A stretch of DNA of 33,046 nucleotides from Saccoglossus kowalevskii (Eukaryota > Hemichordata > Enteropneusta > Harrimaniidae): the NCBI RefSeq assembly GCF_000003605.2, contig NW_003143796.1, forward strand, positions 169,538 through 202,583, in the 5' to 3' direction. A program made the translations under genes and the position numbers. The notes under the pieces were generated by a model, which was given only the letters and a program-made list of their open reading frames with translations, was not told the DNA's origin and did no database searches. The stretch's first letter is position 1, and the number at the start of each line of letters is the position of its first letter. Shown in pieces: positions 1 to 10,520 of the stretch.

Positions 1-1680
1 TCAGAATGTTATATACAACTCATATTCAATCAATGCCAATGCATGGTATCTATCTATAATAAAAAAATACTCATTCCCAGATACGCGAATTGTTTTGAAA
101 TGAGGCAGGTAAAATATTGTGAAAAAAAGTTATTGCTAGATTGGTAGAAATATCCATCTAACACACACAATGGTAATTACCAGGTATAATCTGTCCGGCG
201 AAATTACAAAACGTCAAGGAAACAAAAGAGACAATTTTACGGCAACACATACAATAGAAATTTTTTGTATAATGTTTAATTATGTATGTGTGTTATTCTT
301 ACTCGGCCCACTATTCACTAAATGTGCTAATAAAAGTCCTATCTGTTTCATTTTTGATGTGTCTTTGTAGCGCTTTGCTGAGTGCTTAGCAAGTTGACCA
401 CACACACAAGTCCAGTTCATGCACTAGTTAGTATAACTAGAAAACTCACTATATGGTGTATCTCAGGTAAACCAGGTAGCACACGTCGAATAAGTTACTT
501 ATATTATCAATTATTAATTGAATTTGTTTCAGAATTAAATAAACATGTCACTTATAACAATATTGTTTGCTGTAATTAATATAATTACAATCATATCCTA
601 TTATAATCAATACCTCATTAACCATATAACCTACATAGATATCGACATATTGTGACAATAATTCCTAATTTCTATTATTATGAATATATCTGACAAAGAC
701 AATGTATTAGCATGTTGTTTAGAGTAAATACGTGAGTATGGCCAATTTGAAATCAAATGACAATTACTACAAAATTTAATTTAGCATTAAAAAACTCCTT
801 TCCTTTGATACATCGACATTTCAATGAAAAAAAATGTCTCTTTATGCTAAAGATAAATTTCTAAATAAATTAGTAAAAACGAATTTTATTTCTAAAGTGT
901 GTCTTCTCTCGTCCAAACTTTTAAACCAATGGTGTTTGTACAGAACGACTAACCTTAGCATTCATTATTTTGATAGATAAAATAAGCTTGTGTTTAAATA
1001 TGATACAAAGGTGATCCCAGATCAATGGCATTGTTTCTGATGTAGATCTTAGGTTTCTTTAAGAAACCATTTCATTATGATATGTGACGGACGCCACAAG
1101 AGGAGCAGGATGTGCCCTATGTTATAACAAAGTTTGTTTTATTATTTATCTAAATAAGTACCGAATAAAAAAACACACGAGTGATCATGCCACCTCTCCA
1201 AATTGTTACAACAAGATAAATCGGAATAAATGTACCTGTAGATGTAATATAGATGATGTTTTTTTACGTAGAGTATTATATGTTAGCACTCATAGGTAGT
1301 TATACGTACTTTCAGTCAAAAGAATGTTTATTATTTATTTGAATAGTTTACTGTTGCGAGAATGTATCTTAGCAACCACCCAGATAAAAGACAGCATATT
1401 TGGGTAGACGTTGTGGGAATATAAAAGTTAAATTGCAATATTTCACGTAATTTAGAATGAATTTAAAATTACTGACACTAATTTTAGTTATGATACTACT
1501 ATTGTCTCGTGTAGAACGTTTATTAAAGGATATCGGTTACACTGTTTTTTCATAAGAATTTCTACCGTGTCAAAAACAACAAGCTCCGTCGAGCTTTATA
1601 ACCCATCTTTATTAAATAAATAAAAAAAAATATGAACGTCAACAGCCGAGGTTTGGATTGGTGATGAATATTCCATGTTT
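1..1680. other. AT-rich non-coding stretch
   Basis: No frame here shows a start, domain or composition that looks coding; the open frames are short and AT-biased. The only tidy structure is a 17-bp palindrome at 1052-1068, with arms GGTTTCTT and AAGAAACC around a single T. This resembles paired heat-shock-element half sites but is probably chance. Confidence 0.6.
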
Positions 1681-1681
1681 T

Positions 1682-1721
1682 AAACAAACAAACAAACAAA
1701 CAAACAAACAAACAAACAAAC
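1682..1721. repeat. (AAAC)10 microsatellite
   Basis: Ten uninterrupted AAAC units are read directly. The array follows an A-rich run at about 1620-1633 and has no detectable link to a retroelement tail. Confidence 0.97.
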
Positions 1722-1922
1722 ACAAATGGATTCTGTGTATACTACCATAACAATATGAAATCGCAAACATTCGATGGTGTATATTATTTTTCTGATTTAT
1801 TCCTTGAATATATAGATTAGTAGATTAGTTGGAAAATCCACAAAACTAATTGAACGCCTGACGCATCCCGAACAGATGAGGCGGTCAGTTTCCAACTACA
1901 GTATATTATTAAAACATAATTT

Positions 1923-1985
1923 ATTGGCTGGGGCATTATTCGCGAGATGTATAAAAACACGTGTAGGGTCCCCTAGCTGACTAAT
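1923..1985 (+). promoter_or_regulatory. CCAAT/TATA core promoter candidate
   Basis: An inverted CCAAT box (ATTGG, 1923-1927) lies 22 bp before a TATAAAAA box (1950-1957). The palindromic E-box ACACGTGT follows at once (1957-1964). A start site near 1980 would be expected from the TATA spacing. This gives a leader of about 77 nt before the ATG at 2057, which begins a signal-peptide-like exon. Each motif can occur by chance in AT-rich DNA; the ordered spacing in front of a plausible first exon is what supports the call. Confidence 0.4.
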
Positions 1986-2056
1986 TATTAGCTAAAATAC
2001 AATAGTAATCATTATAACGGAAAGTTGCATAAACCGCCTCAATACTAAGTAAAGCC

Positions 2057-2888
2057 ATGATTACTAGAAGAAGTCTCTCGGTTCTTTTGTTACAATGCGT
2101 ATCTCGGTAAGCATTTAAAACAAAAGGGGATTAGCATACTGCAGACGTTGCGCGATCGTAATTTGCATAAAATTACATATTCGTTCGAAGACGATTCCAT
2201 CGATTGGGATTTTCTGTAATGTTTATTTTTCCCCGATTTATTATTCATATTGTACACAGCATTGTAAGGATTTGGTTTGAATAATAACTGAAGTATATGG
2301 CAGCGGTCAGGAGAAAACAAAATGGCCGACATTTTTATCTGGGAGAAATATGTCTACAAACTTTGGGAAAATGAAACTAACATTGTTCTCTCATAAAAGA
2401 CTCACAGATTCTAATTGAATGTACAAAATAAACTTGTTAAACGTTTCAAGATTCATTTTTGGGGAACAAAATTTCGTCGCCATGTTTGACATCAGCAGAC
2501 GCAGACTTACGATCGCCCTACTGAAAAAATGGAAATTTTCTACAACAATTTAGTATTTAACTTACAGAAATTATAACAATGTAAACTATAAATAATAATT
2601 TAATAAAACGTTGTACTAAAATATAATTCCATCTGATTTTTTAGCAATTTTCTCGCACTAAGGACAAAGACAGGCCAAATGGCTGACGTCGGTAACCTCA
2701 ACAACAAAGCTTTATTTTCTAGAGTTACGATTAAAACTAGTTATGATAATCGTAGTTCCACATTAAAATACCCAAACAATAACGTAGTAACGAATACTAA
2801 CAATTCACAGACGGCAAATCTGTCAACAAAACAAACTTTCGGTATTTTCATTTCTTTCGAAAACAACGAAACACACAGAAGTCGGTGA
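2057..2888 (+). CDS. Predicted two-exon small secreted protein
   Basis: Product not recognised. Exon 1 is 2057-2106, starting in the context GCCATG. It encodes MITRRSLSVLLLQCVS, which has a basic n-region and a short hydrophobic core like a signal peptide. It ends at a strong donor, TCG|GTAAGC, in phase 2. A good acceptor (ATCTGATTTTTTAG, ending 2644) opens exon 2 at 2645; the phase fits and the frame runs without a stop to 2888. The intron would be 538 bp. Exon 2 encodes a polar stretch rich in Asn, Ser and Thr, with no Cys and no domain I know; it contains an inner ATG at 2679. The protein would be about 97 residues. A second donor-like site at TCG|GTAACC (2691) makes a shorter exon 2 possible. 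The model rests on splice signals and frame agreement only. Chance is a real alternative. Confidence 0.35.
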
Positions 2889-2964
2889 TGTTTCTACGTC
2901 GATCTTTCGCTCTATTTCTTCAAATTAGTGAACACACAAGGAAAGCGAACGAAATAGTAATATA

Positions 2965-3300
2965 GGCGATAACGTCGTGGTGGTTGGACAGCATCGAAGT
3001 GAAGTCAATGAGTAATTAGCATATTTGACAATAGAGTTTTCAAACCGTTCTTCTAGTAACCGCGTTACAGCAATATACAATATACCTTCTAATATGCACT
3101 TGGAAGAAATACGGAACCGCGGTAAGCTTTTTGTATTACATTACAGCCACATTGCGTCTGAATAAACTGCGTGATTTGTGTAAAGACCAGCTAAAATGGA
3201 ATGCTTTAAAGTGCTGTCAATATCTAAGTGAGTGTAAATGTGATATTATGAATATTTGGACAATTGTGTACACATATTCGGATCATAGTGTAAACTCACG
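2965..3300 (+). pseudogene. Degenerate BTB/BACK (Kelch-like) gene fragment
   Basis: BTB domains form dimers and in Kelch-like proteins recruit Cullin-3; BACK follows BTB. Frame 2965-3012 reads GDNVVVVGQHRSEVNE, like the first BTB strand and helix (V-x-V-V-G...H..EV). It then hits a TAA at 3013. The same frame reopens and at about 3067-3120 gives IYNI...HLEEIRNR, like the usual IYTG...NVEEI segment. After a 25-bp interruption and frame change, 3149-3290 reads ATLRLNKLRDLCKDQL and later IWTIVYTYSDHS. These match the end of BTB (LLQL..LRDLC..FL) and the BACK start (N..GIW..A.TYSD). The middle of BTB is missing and no kelch repeats follow. A stop, a frame change and a deletion indicate a dead copy. 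The family match is from memory of consensus, not a search. Confidence 0.5.
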
Positions 3301-3768
3301 TGAATATCAAGGTGTCATCTTGGCGGTTGGATTAGCATATGCAATAACAACAGCAGGAACCGCCTATGGATACGATCATTGCTTTAATAATTTACATTTT
3401 AAAGTCTTCTATATCATTAATAATATAATTTTCAAGACTAGATTTAACATATCATGGTTATTTGATTCGAACAAACCACGTGGCGAAAACAAAATAAGAT
3501 ACTGAAATTAAAAAAAAAATAATTCATGTAAGGGAGATGAGTTGCAGATTCAGGCATTTAGTCCATACAAATGCATCCTTACATTTAAAGGGACATATAC
3601 TTGATTTTCGAATATTGTTCTCACCTAATATTACATTTTGATTTGATGCCCGCAATATAGAAGCAGTGAGAAAAAAACAACATAATTTTATACATTAATT
3701 GAATTGAACTAGACAATATATGTTCACATGGAGCGCACTGAGAGACTCGAGTCAAGTAGTTAGTTAGT

Positions 3769-3794
3769 CCATGGAGGTAATATTACCTCCATGG
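3769..3794. repeat. 26-bp perfect palindrome
   Basis: Thirteen-base arms meet at the centre with no spacer; the left arm is CCATGGAGGTAAT. The core GGTAATATTACC resembles the GATAATATTATC core of the minisatellite at 22,015-22,755. A second palindrome, GACTCGAGTC, lies about 25 bp upstream. No transposon ends or target duplication are evident. Confidence 0.95.
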
Positions 3795-3799
3795 TTAGT

Positions 3800-6460
3800 C
3801 TCATGAAATACAACTGTTAAATAAATTGACACTTAGCAGCACCTCTCTATCACTGCTATTCAATTCAATTTATACCACACACTGTTTTCAATGGAGCAAC
3901 ACAACGTTATGGATCGTATGACCTTATTTTATCCTACTCCATGTCTTTTATGGAAACTTTTTCATTAAAAAAATCCCGTTTCCATGGCAATTGGATATAG
4001 ATCTCTTACAAAATACCGGACAACGATCTAAACATATCATGAAAATTCGTTCATAAAGTTTTGATAGCTATCGGATACCAATCACTCCCAAAATCGAACA
4101 AATTAGTCCTTGTCTGAGAGCAGATTCTTTAAATTTTCTGAAAATCGTACAGCAAATACATGGCAAGATCTAAAACCCGGTTATTGTATCGAAGGCAAAT
4201 GGAGATTTCACGAAACGAAGAAAACAAGCAACCGACGCCCGTAAAAAACATAGGAATTTTAATCGAGAAGAATTTCTATGGAAATTATCTGTAGCGTTTT
4301 TACTTATGCACTTATAGTATTTTTGGAATATTAAAGACTCGTCGCGTTGTTCTGTGTGCCACGAAGCAATTCTTTAGAACACATGTTTTTATAATGCCAA
4401 ATTGCAGGGACATTTGAAAAGTATTATAATAGATCCGTTTATTTTATACATATCGTACATTTTTAAACGAAAGTAGTAATTCATTTTTTTAAAATTTATT
4501 TGTAAAAAAAAAAAATGAAATTTAAAATCCTAATTTAATATATTTAGTATTCAAGGTCAGAAATCTGATATCCTGCTTATATATATGTTCCGCCCACACC
4601 TTCTAAGATATACAAACTAACACGGAAACATAATTTACTGAGCTCGTATTAATGATTCCATGGGGGAAACGATCGCCGTTCATGAACTCAGATTATTATC
4701 CTTCATACGACTCGACTATTTGTAAGTCGCTAATATAAACACGGTTTGTGAAACACATCTTCGTGCGACGGACATGTCGAGGTTTGGAGAATCAGAAATC
4801 ATACCTTATTGATGTTAGAGCGTGGAAAACTTTGAATAATAAAATCGATCACGCCCAGAATTGAGCATATATTTAGAGATACATATATGCTTTAAAAAGT
4901 AAGATCAATAAAAAAGTGGTAATTTATGAGCGTCATGAATATATTTAATTTATTTTTAATAGTTCTAGAAATAATTGATAATTTGGTAAATGGCAAGCAG
5001 TCTTGTGAACCTAGCGGTACATGTATTGCAACACTGAATTTTAGGTCCGTACCTAAAATAATACAGAATCATGAATAATCAGCGATTGAACAGACTTTAG
5101 CATGTCAAATAAGTTACTGGGGTTAAAGCGCTATAGTTTTCTTTTTGCTTCATGTTTGAAAAGAGTCTCATACAACATATACAACGTGTGTTAAACGCGA
5201 GCAGCGTGCGAACTGCTGCGCTTTGGCATTCGAACAAACAAAATTTAACAGTATCAATATTTGCATATTTTCGTCAACTCCCAAACCCAATTTGTCAGTC
5301 TAATTATATTGCTATCACACGGACAGGAGCATTTCTTATGTAAACATGGGTGTTCCAAATTGTAGATCGTCTAGCATCTGAAAACTGGTGACAGCGGTGA
5401 TAAATTTAAACATTTAAAAATGTTATCACGAATCACAAAAATCATTCATATGGAAATATTTAAAGCGATCAAGTGAAACTAGATGAGCAGTTCATTTATA
5501 GCCCTTGCTTAAAAATAATGTGATAACTTTAAGACTTTCCATAAAAATCATGATCTATGTACGACTAGAAGGATGAACTTAAGCTGACACTGAACTAATC
5601 GCTGGAGCACGACTAAATCGGTGTTGGCTTATTTTGGCGATGTTAGTCTGTACTGTCATTAAACCTTTATGCGCCGAAATCTTGTCGAAAATGATTGCCC
5701 AATTATATGTACTTTTCTAAAACTGCTTGGATATTAAGTTTGGACCAACTGGGCGTAATATGACTACAGTTTGATTGATCAAATTGTTGAGATGAAATGA
5801 AAACAAAAAATTGACTTCGGGCTCTCAAATTTATATGTATCACAGTAAAAAAACTAAATCAAAATCAACAAATCATTGCTATGCTTCGTGGAGAAAATGC
5901 ATTGTGGGCCTAAGTGTCTTTTGTCGACCGACAAATTAACGTCACGCAGATTAGTGTGTCAAAACTTAAGAGACATTACGAAGGTTTAACCCGGCAAATC
6001 TGAATTGGATGATTGGAATTCATCGAATGACTCTAGGGAGTCAATGTCCATATTTAGTGAACATCGCGACCAAATTAAAATCCCCATTCGCCTTTGGGAG
6101 AGCGCATTTGGTTGAGGGTAAACCACCGTTTATCCAAACAAACCTGTAATGGATTCACAGATGATGGATTAGTGTAATAAGTTGTAATTATTCACACACT
6201 GCCATCATTATATTATTGTAAATAATGAATCTGTTTAATCTTTTACAAGTGTGTATTCGTTGTCGGTTCGTGAAATGGGTGTCCCCCCCCGGTTTCTAGT
6301 TTTTGAAACAAGCTTCGAATACCAGAAGCTTAGGTTAATTCAAGCACATGTGTTCAAGACTGATTCTTGGTTGTGGTTGTCGAGTAATAGTATTTTTATT
6401 TCTCTCATATCAGTTAGATGTCGTTGATTAGCCATAGGCTTGGCTGAGATGTATTGTCCT
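3800..6460. other. Mostly empty AT-rich stretch
   Basis: Nothing recognisable. A 44-codon open frame at 4160-4294 (plus strand, starting MARSKTRLLYRR, Lys/Arg/Asn-rich) has no known domain, signal peptide or splice context and is left uncalled. A run of eight C lies at 6283-6290. Confidence 0.5.
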
Positions 6461-6465
6461 TTCTC

Positions 6466-6690
6466 AGTGGCGGCGGCACGAAATTTGGGGGGGGGGGATC
6501 TGAAAATCAAGACCCTGAAAATCTAGACCGTCTGAAACGCTATTTCCTGCATTTTGAGGAGTACGACAGGCAATCCTCTTCAACTGTATCGACACAAATA
6601 CACAAAGGCTTTCAGCTTGATTTGGAGGGAGCGACGCCCCACCCCACCCCAACATTTTTGAGGGATCGCCCACTGCCCCCCCAATTTACA
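6466..6690 (+). repeat. Dispersed poly-G repeat, copy A
   Basis: The segment starts GTGGCGGCGGCACG, continues with an 11-G run (6487-6497), and holds a block at 6517-6559 that matches 21638-21680 at about 39 of 43 positions. A second block around 6598-6665 (ACAAAGG..TTCAGCTTGATTT, then CCCCAACATTTT) also matches copy B in order. Same strand in both places. Open frames crossing it on both strands are by-products of the repeat. Its family is unknown to me; the G/C runs and shared blocks suggest an old non-coding interspersed repeat. Confidence 0.75.
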
Positions 6691-6699
6691 AAATTCAGA

Positions 6700-9600
6700 A
6701 AGTTTAACTCCGCGTGCATCTTAGGACTTGTGTGGAGATTGTAACCCTGATAATTGAATACTCGTAGTCATTCTGCGGCCGGGCCCATTACAGGATCGCA
6801 GCAAAAAAACTAAGTAGGTGTCGATGGAGTATTTCAGATGTATAAAGCTAAAACACATGGTTTGACTAATTTCGGATGATTGTAAGAAAAACTTTTTCCT
6901 TGATATGCGTTCGGTCTTCGCGCTTTTAACCCGGTCCGATCTTTCGGAAATTATTTGTTACTGTACTGTACTGTACTGTACTGTACTGTACTATAGTTAC
7001 ACACAATTTCTTTACAAGTACAAGAACACAAAATAAATTATTGACAAACTACGGACGAGTTACACCGAAATTATTCCAACAACTGACAAATAATCCGCAA
7101 GCAACTTGTTAAAACTTGAGATACATATTTCTTCTAAGCTTTTTTTGTAAAAACAACTATTAAATTCAGAAAATAAATATATTGATAAGCAAATAACAGT
7201 GAACCACGCGACCACAATGTGCCGTCGGCAATATCAACACGCATGGTTAACTTTCAGAAAACTTCATCAAATAAATTAAGTTAATAAATAGCTACCAAAT
7301 GGATGTATGAAAACTCTATGAAAATAAGTTACGTGTGTTTAATTGATAGTCTCAACCAATCAAATCAAATTTAGTTTTTAGTATTTCATTATTAAATAAC
7401 GAGCATGTTCAGTTTAATGAATATTTCTAATCGCACAGTTTAGCGCCATTGACTTGAAAATCAGTTGTAAAAGTTAGCTACATTAGATGTTAATATAATT
7501 GGTTATGGAAATCGAAATATTGAAATCTCCCTTTATCTAATTAAAAGAGAGACTTTCTGTGGGCATGGAAAAATTGAAAAGAAAATGAACAGGACAAAAA
7601 TCATCAAGGAAGGAAAGGGGGAAAATCAAGGTAAAAAAATACCAAACAGCAAAAAAAAATAAATAAATAAAAAAAAAAAAAATTCAGCGAATTCACCATC
7701 GGCAAATTATTAGAAGAAAACTAAGTGAAGAGAAAATTCTTTTTCTAAGTGATAGCTCATATGTAAGTATCTGGTTTTACATTATGCCCACTATTCTTGT
7801 CACTATAATAACAGTATGATATTAAATTCGTAAATATGGCGATAATTGCGTGTTTGATTCGAGTTTACCCTACTATAATTGATCATACTGAAACACATCA
7901 ACACCAAACTGTGCATATTTCGAAGCCTCTAAATGTTAATCGCTACGGTAAACATTCTTCCGATGCCGCTAGTTTCATTCGTCGATACCGCCAAACGTTC
8001 CGATCGATGCCGCTAAACGACAATCCACTCGAGTGCGCTGAAATCACATTTCATGCCGCTAAATATCTTGCATACAGTTAGAGGGTCTTCGACATGTGAC
8101 CCGGTAAAACTAATGGGACATAGGAGTACGGAGTCCGTAACCCATTGGTCTGACCATTTGTTCGTTGGCCCGGCTATCAAGATTCTGACAGCGTATTGAT
8201 CCGACAGTCAATGCAAAACACGAACATGTGCTAGACAAAACACATTTAATTAGATCACAGAATCTGTAGATATGGAACAAGCAAACTTTAACTGCAGTTA
8301 ATACTTTTGTTTGAGACTCTCAAAAACTTCATCTACCCACCGAGTTAAATATTGCATGAACCACGTCGGGTATTGTACATCCTTTGGTAATTTGGGAATA
8401 GGTATGCGATACCTAAGAATCGCCTATTACATATGCAATATATTATATGCGATTTCACGTAAGTTAGAATATGACACTACTAGTGTTTGACAAATTAGGT
8501 GTCACATGTAAACTGACCAAATGAGAATACATATACCGTAATAATAAATATATACTTGCCGTACGAACCCTTTCGTAGTCAGTAAAAATGGTTATAAAGA
8601 AGTAACATGGGTTTGCTGACTTATGTTGGTAATTGCTCATTTGCTGTCTGGTCGTGGGCGAATAGTTTTGTACCAATCAGTTTGCATTTGAGAACGACGA
8701 CACGTATAATCGGTGCTCATATAAGCCGTATATGTCAAAGATGACTGGCTTTATGTAACAACCTGATCCTCGATTCATCTTACACACACCCACTCTAGAC
8801 GACCACGCTCATAGCTTCTATTATCAGCGACTTGTGAGAAGAAGTCTCATACTACCCACACAGGCACATACTTCACTGTTTTTGTGTATATTTGATGAGA
8901 CCAAAACAATAATTTTTGGCCAATTTGTTTACTGAAAGCAACACGGATGGATTTTCACTTTTATTCTGAAATTGTCATTCAATTAATGTATTTTTGTTTT
9001 TCTAGGAAACTTACAAAAAACATTAAAATGACACGGAGATTTTAGCTTACAGATGCACGCGGTCACAAAACAAAAATATGTGTTACTGTTTCAGATTGAC
9101 CTCCGTGCGTCTGTGCCAACCTGTACCCAAGACAAGCCTGGGATGAAAACTTTCAAACTTAACACAAACACACATACATTTTTGAGACATATGCACGTTA
9201 TTTGTCCCACGATCTGATTCAAGATGGTCGAATGATTTAATGGATTCCGTTCCCTGAAATGAATGGCGGATATTGGGTTTTTAAGGATGCGGTCCCGAAG
9301 CCATATCTCTGGCACGACTTGGCCAGTCATGTTCAAATTTTATATATGTAGCGTAATCAACCACAATTAATTATGACATTTGTAAGATATTAAATTCTGA
9401 GTTGGGATGTCGAAAGTATATATATGTTTTTTTAAACGTGAGTGCGCCTCAGGTGAATGCGCAACTGACAGTGCCATTGTACGAACCCTTTGTATACATG
9501 TAGCTAGGAAGTACCCAATTTGCTATTATTATTCCGCGATATAGTAAAGAACGGAGTTGGATTTCATATTTGCGTGGATTTGTTTAAACATGGTAACTAC

Positions 9601-9790
9601 ATACATACTTTACCAATGTCTTATCTCAGGGAAACACATTAACACAGGAAGTTGTGGATTATATTTTACAACCACAGGGAGTTCGATGCGCAATTGTGCA
9701 ATGATCTGCATGGAGTAGCTTACTATTTTGACTGGTGAAAAGATACCTATAAAATTTCAGCATTTTAACTGCAATATTTGTTACGTGGTA
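6700..9790. other. Stretch without a supported gene
   Basis: It contains the TACTG microsatellite, a polypurine/A-rich run (about 7556-7683), and a CpG-bearing patch at 7940-8080 with three degenerate GATGCCGCTAA-like words. A hairpin at 8112-8146 has AATGGG/CCCATT outer arms around TACGGAGTCCGTA. A higher-complexity block at 9091-9336 (minus-strand open frame) looks more like an old repeat or relic than a gene. Confidence 0.4.
6959..6988. repeat. (TACTG)6 microsatellite
   Basis: Six perfect pentanucleotide units, followed by a degenerate unit TACTA. Confidence 0.97.
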
Positions 9791-10046
9791 TTTTGTCACA
9801 TTTATGGGTAACCTGAAACGATTATATCTTGAAAAATCATGTATATCCTATAAATATAGCACTGTCACCGTTTATCATCTTCGCCAGCCAAAGACCATTT
9901 ATTCGGCCAAAGCCTCAACACTAACCCTTGGCAGATCCCGATTTACTGTATGTCGCACGCCCTCTAGCGATTATAGGATTCACTCGGACTCATTTGCATT
10001 ACCCAATCAGAACTCGTGATAGAAACGAACCATACTTGGTAAAATC

Positions 10047-10224
10047 ATGGAGCGAGCTCGGTGGAATATAGAAATCAACGTGTTGCTAGCTTTTCGCTGT
10101 GGACAAACTTACTGACCATCAAAAGAAAGCGCTTAGTGCTGTATCTGAGGGACATGATGTGTTTGTTGCAACGAAGACCGGATCAGTCGATATGTTATCT
10201 GTTTCGACAGTTTTTTCAGTTTAA
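10047..10224 (+). pseudogene. Dead RecQ-like DNA helicase N-terminal fragment
   Basis: RecQ-family helicases unwind DNA using ATP; the N-terminus has a zero/Q motif and then Walker A. From the ATG at 10047 the frame gives MERARWNIEINVLLAF. One frame shift near 10090-10095 leads to FAVDKLTDHQKKALSAVSEG and then HDVFVATKTGS. This fits the family pattern L...Q..AL.A...G.DVF...TG-GKS (aromatic-rich Q motif, then motif I). The Walker A Lys is gone: after TGS the residues are VDM, not a GKS-type ending. A TAA ends the frame at 10222-10224 and no later helicase motifs follow. A broken frame, lost ATP-binding Lys and truncation mark a pseudogene. I judge the family from consensus memory. Confidence 0.6.
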
Positions 10225-10279
10225 TAAAGCACGGTGTGTACAAGCAATTTTCAACGTTGGAATAAAAAAAATTGGAAAC

Positions 10280-10520
10280 GTGTCAACGAATATAGACCTT
10301 CTGTTCTTGACGCCGCCATTGTTTTAATCTGTGATGTCGTTCAAATTTATGATACATCAACGCTGATTGGTGGCGCCAGCTCCTTGGCGCGCCCAATCAA
10401 ATGACTCAGTTTAACTGCAGTGAAATCCAACTTTTTCTAACACGATCGCGCACGGGTTCGTTGGCCGGTTATGAATGACCGGCTTTAGCGAAACCGTGCG
10501 ATTTGGACGATGCCGTTTAT
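10280..10520. promoter_or_regulatory. CpG-rich promoter-like block
   Basis: A GC- and CpG-rich island within AT-rich DNA. It has opposed CCAAT boxes (GATTGG 10365-10370, CCAATC 10393-10398) framing TGGCGCC and an E2F-like TTGGCGCG, then an AP-1 word TGACTCA (10402-10408). On the minus strand, ACAATGGCGGCG (ATG at 10319-10317) is a YY1-type translation start, but its frame closes after 22 codons unless spliced. It may drive an unseen minus-strand gene or be a leftover of the helicase locus. Confidence 0.3.
10449..10500. repeat. GC-rich imperfect hairpin
   Basis: Arms of 21 and 23 bases (outer CGCACGG/CCGTGCG, inner GCCGGT/ACCGGC) close on an 8-base loop TATGAATG. Two mismatches and a 2-base bulge interrupt it. 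It is far more GC-rich than its surroundings. Size and shape could suit a small RNA hairpin or a foldback element end; the sequence alone does not decide. Confidence 0.75.

Noticed and set aside
3769-3794. TAATATTAC inside a palindrome, like a circular ssDNA virus replication origin
   Set aside because: The nonamer is part of the stem, not a loop, no Rep-like frame is near, and one minisatellite unit (22391) has the same word by simple variation.
4160-4294. 44-codon basic open frame
   Set aside because: No signal peptide, splice site, domain or promoter context.
6454-6744. 96-codon Gly-rich plus frame
   Set aside because: The Gly and Pro runs are the poly-G and CCCCAC tracts of dispersed repeat copy A, which recurs at 21605.
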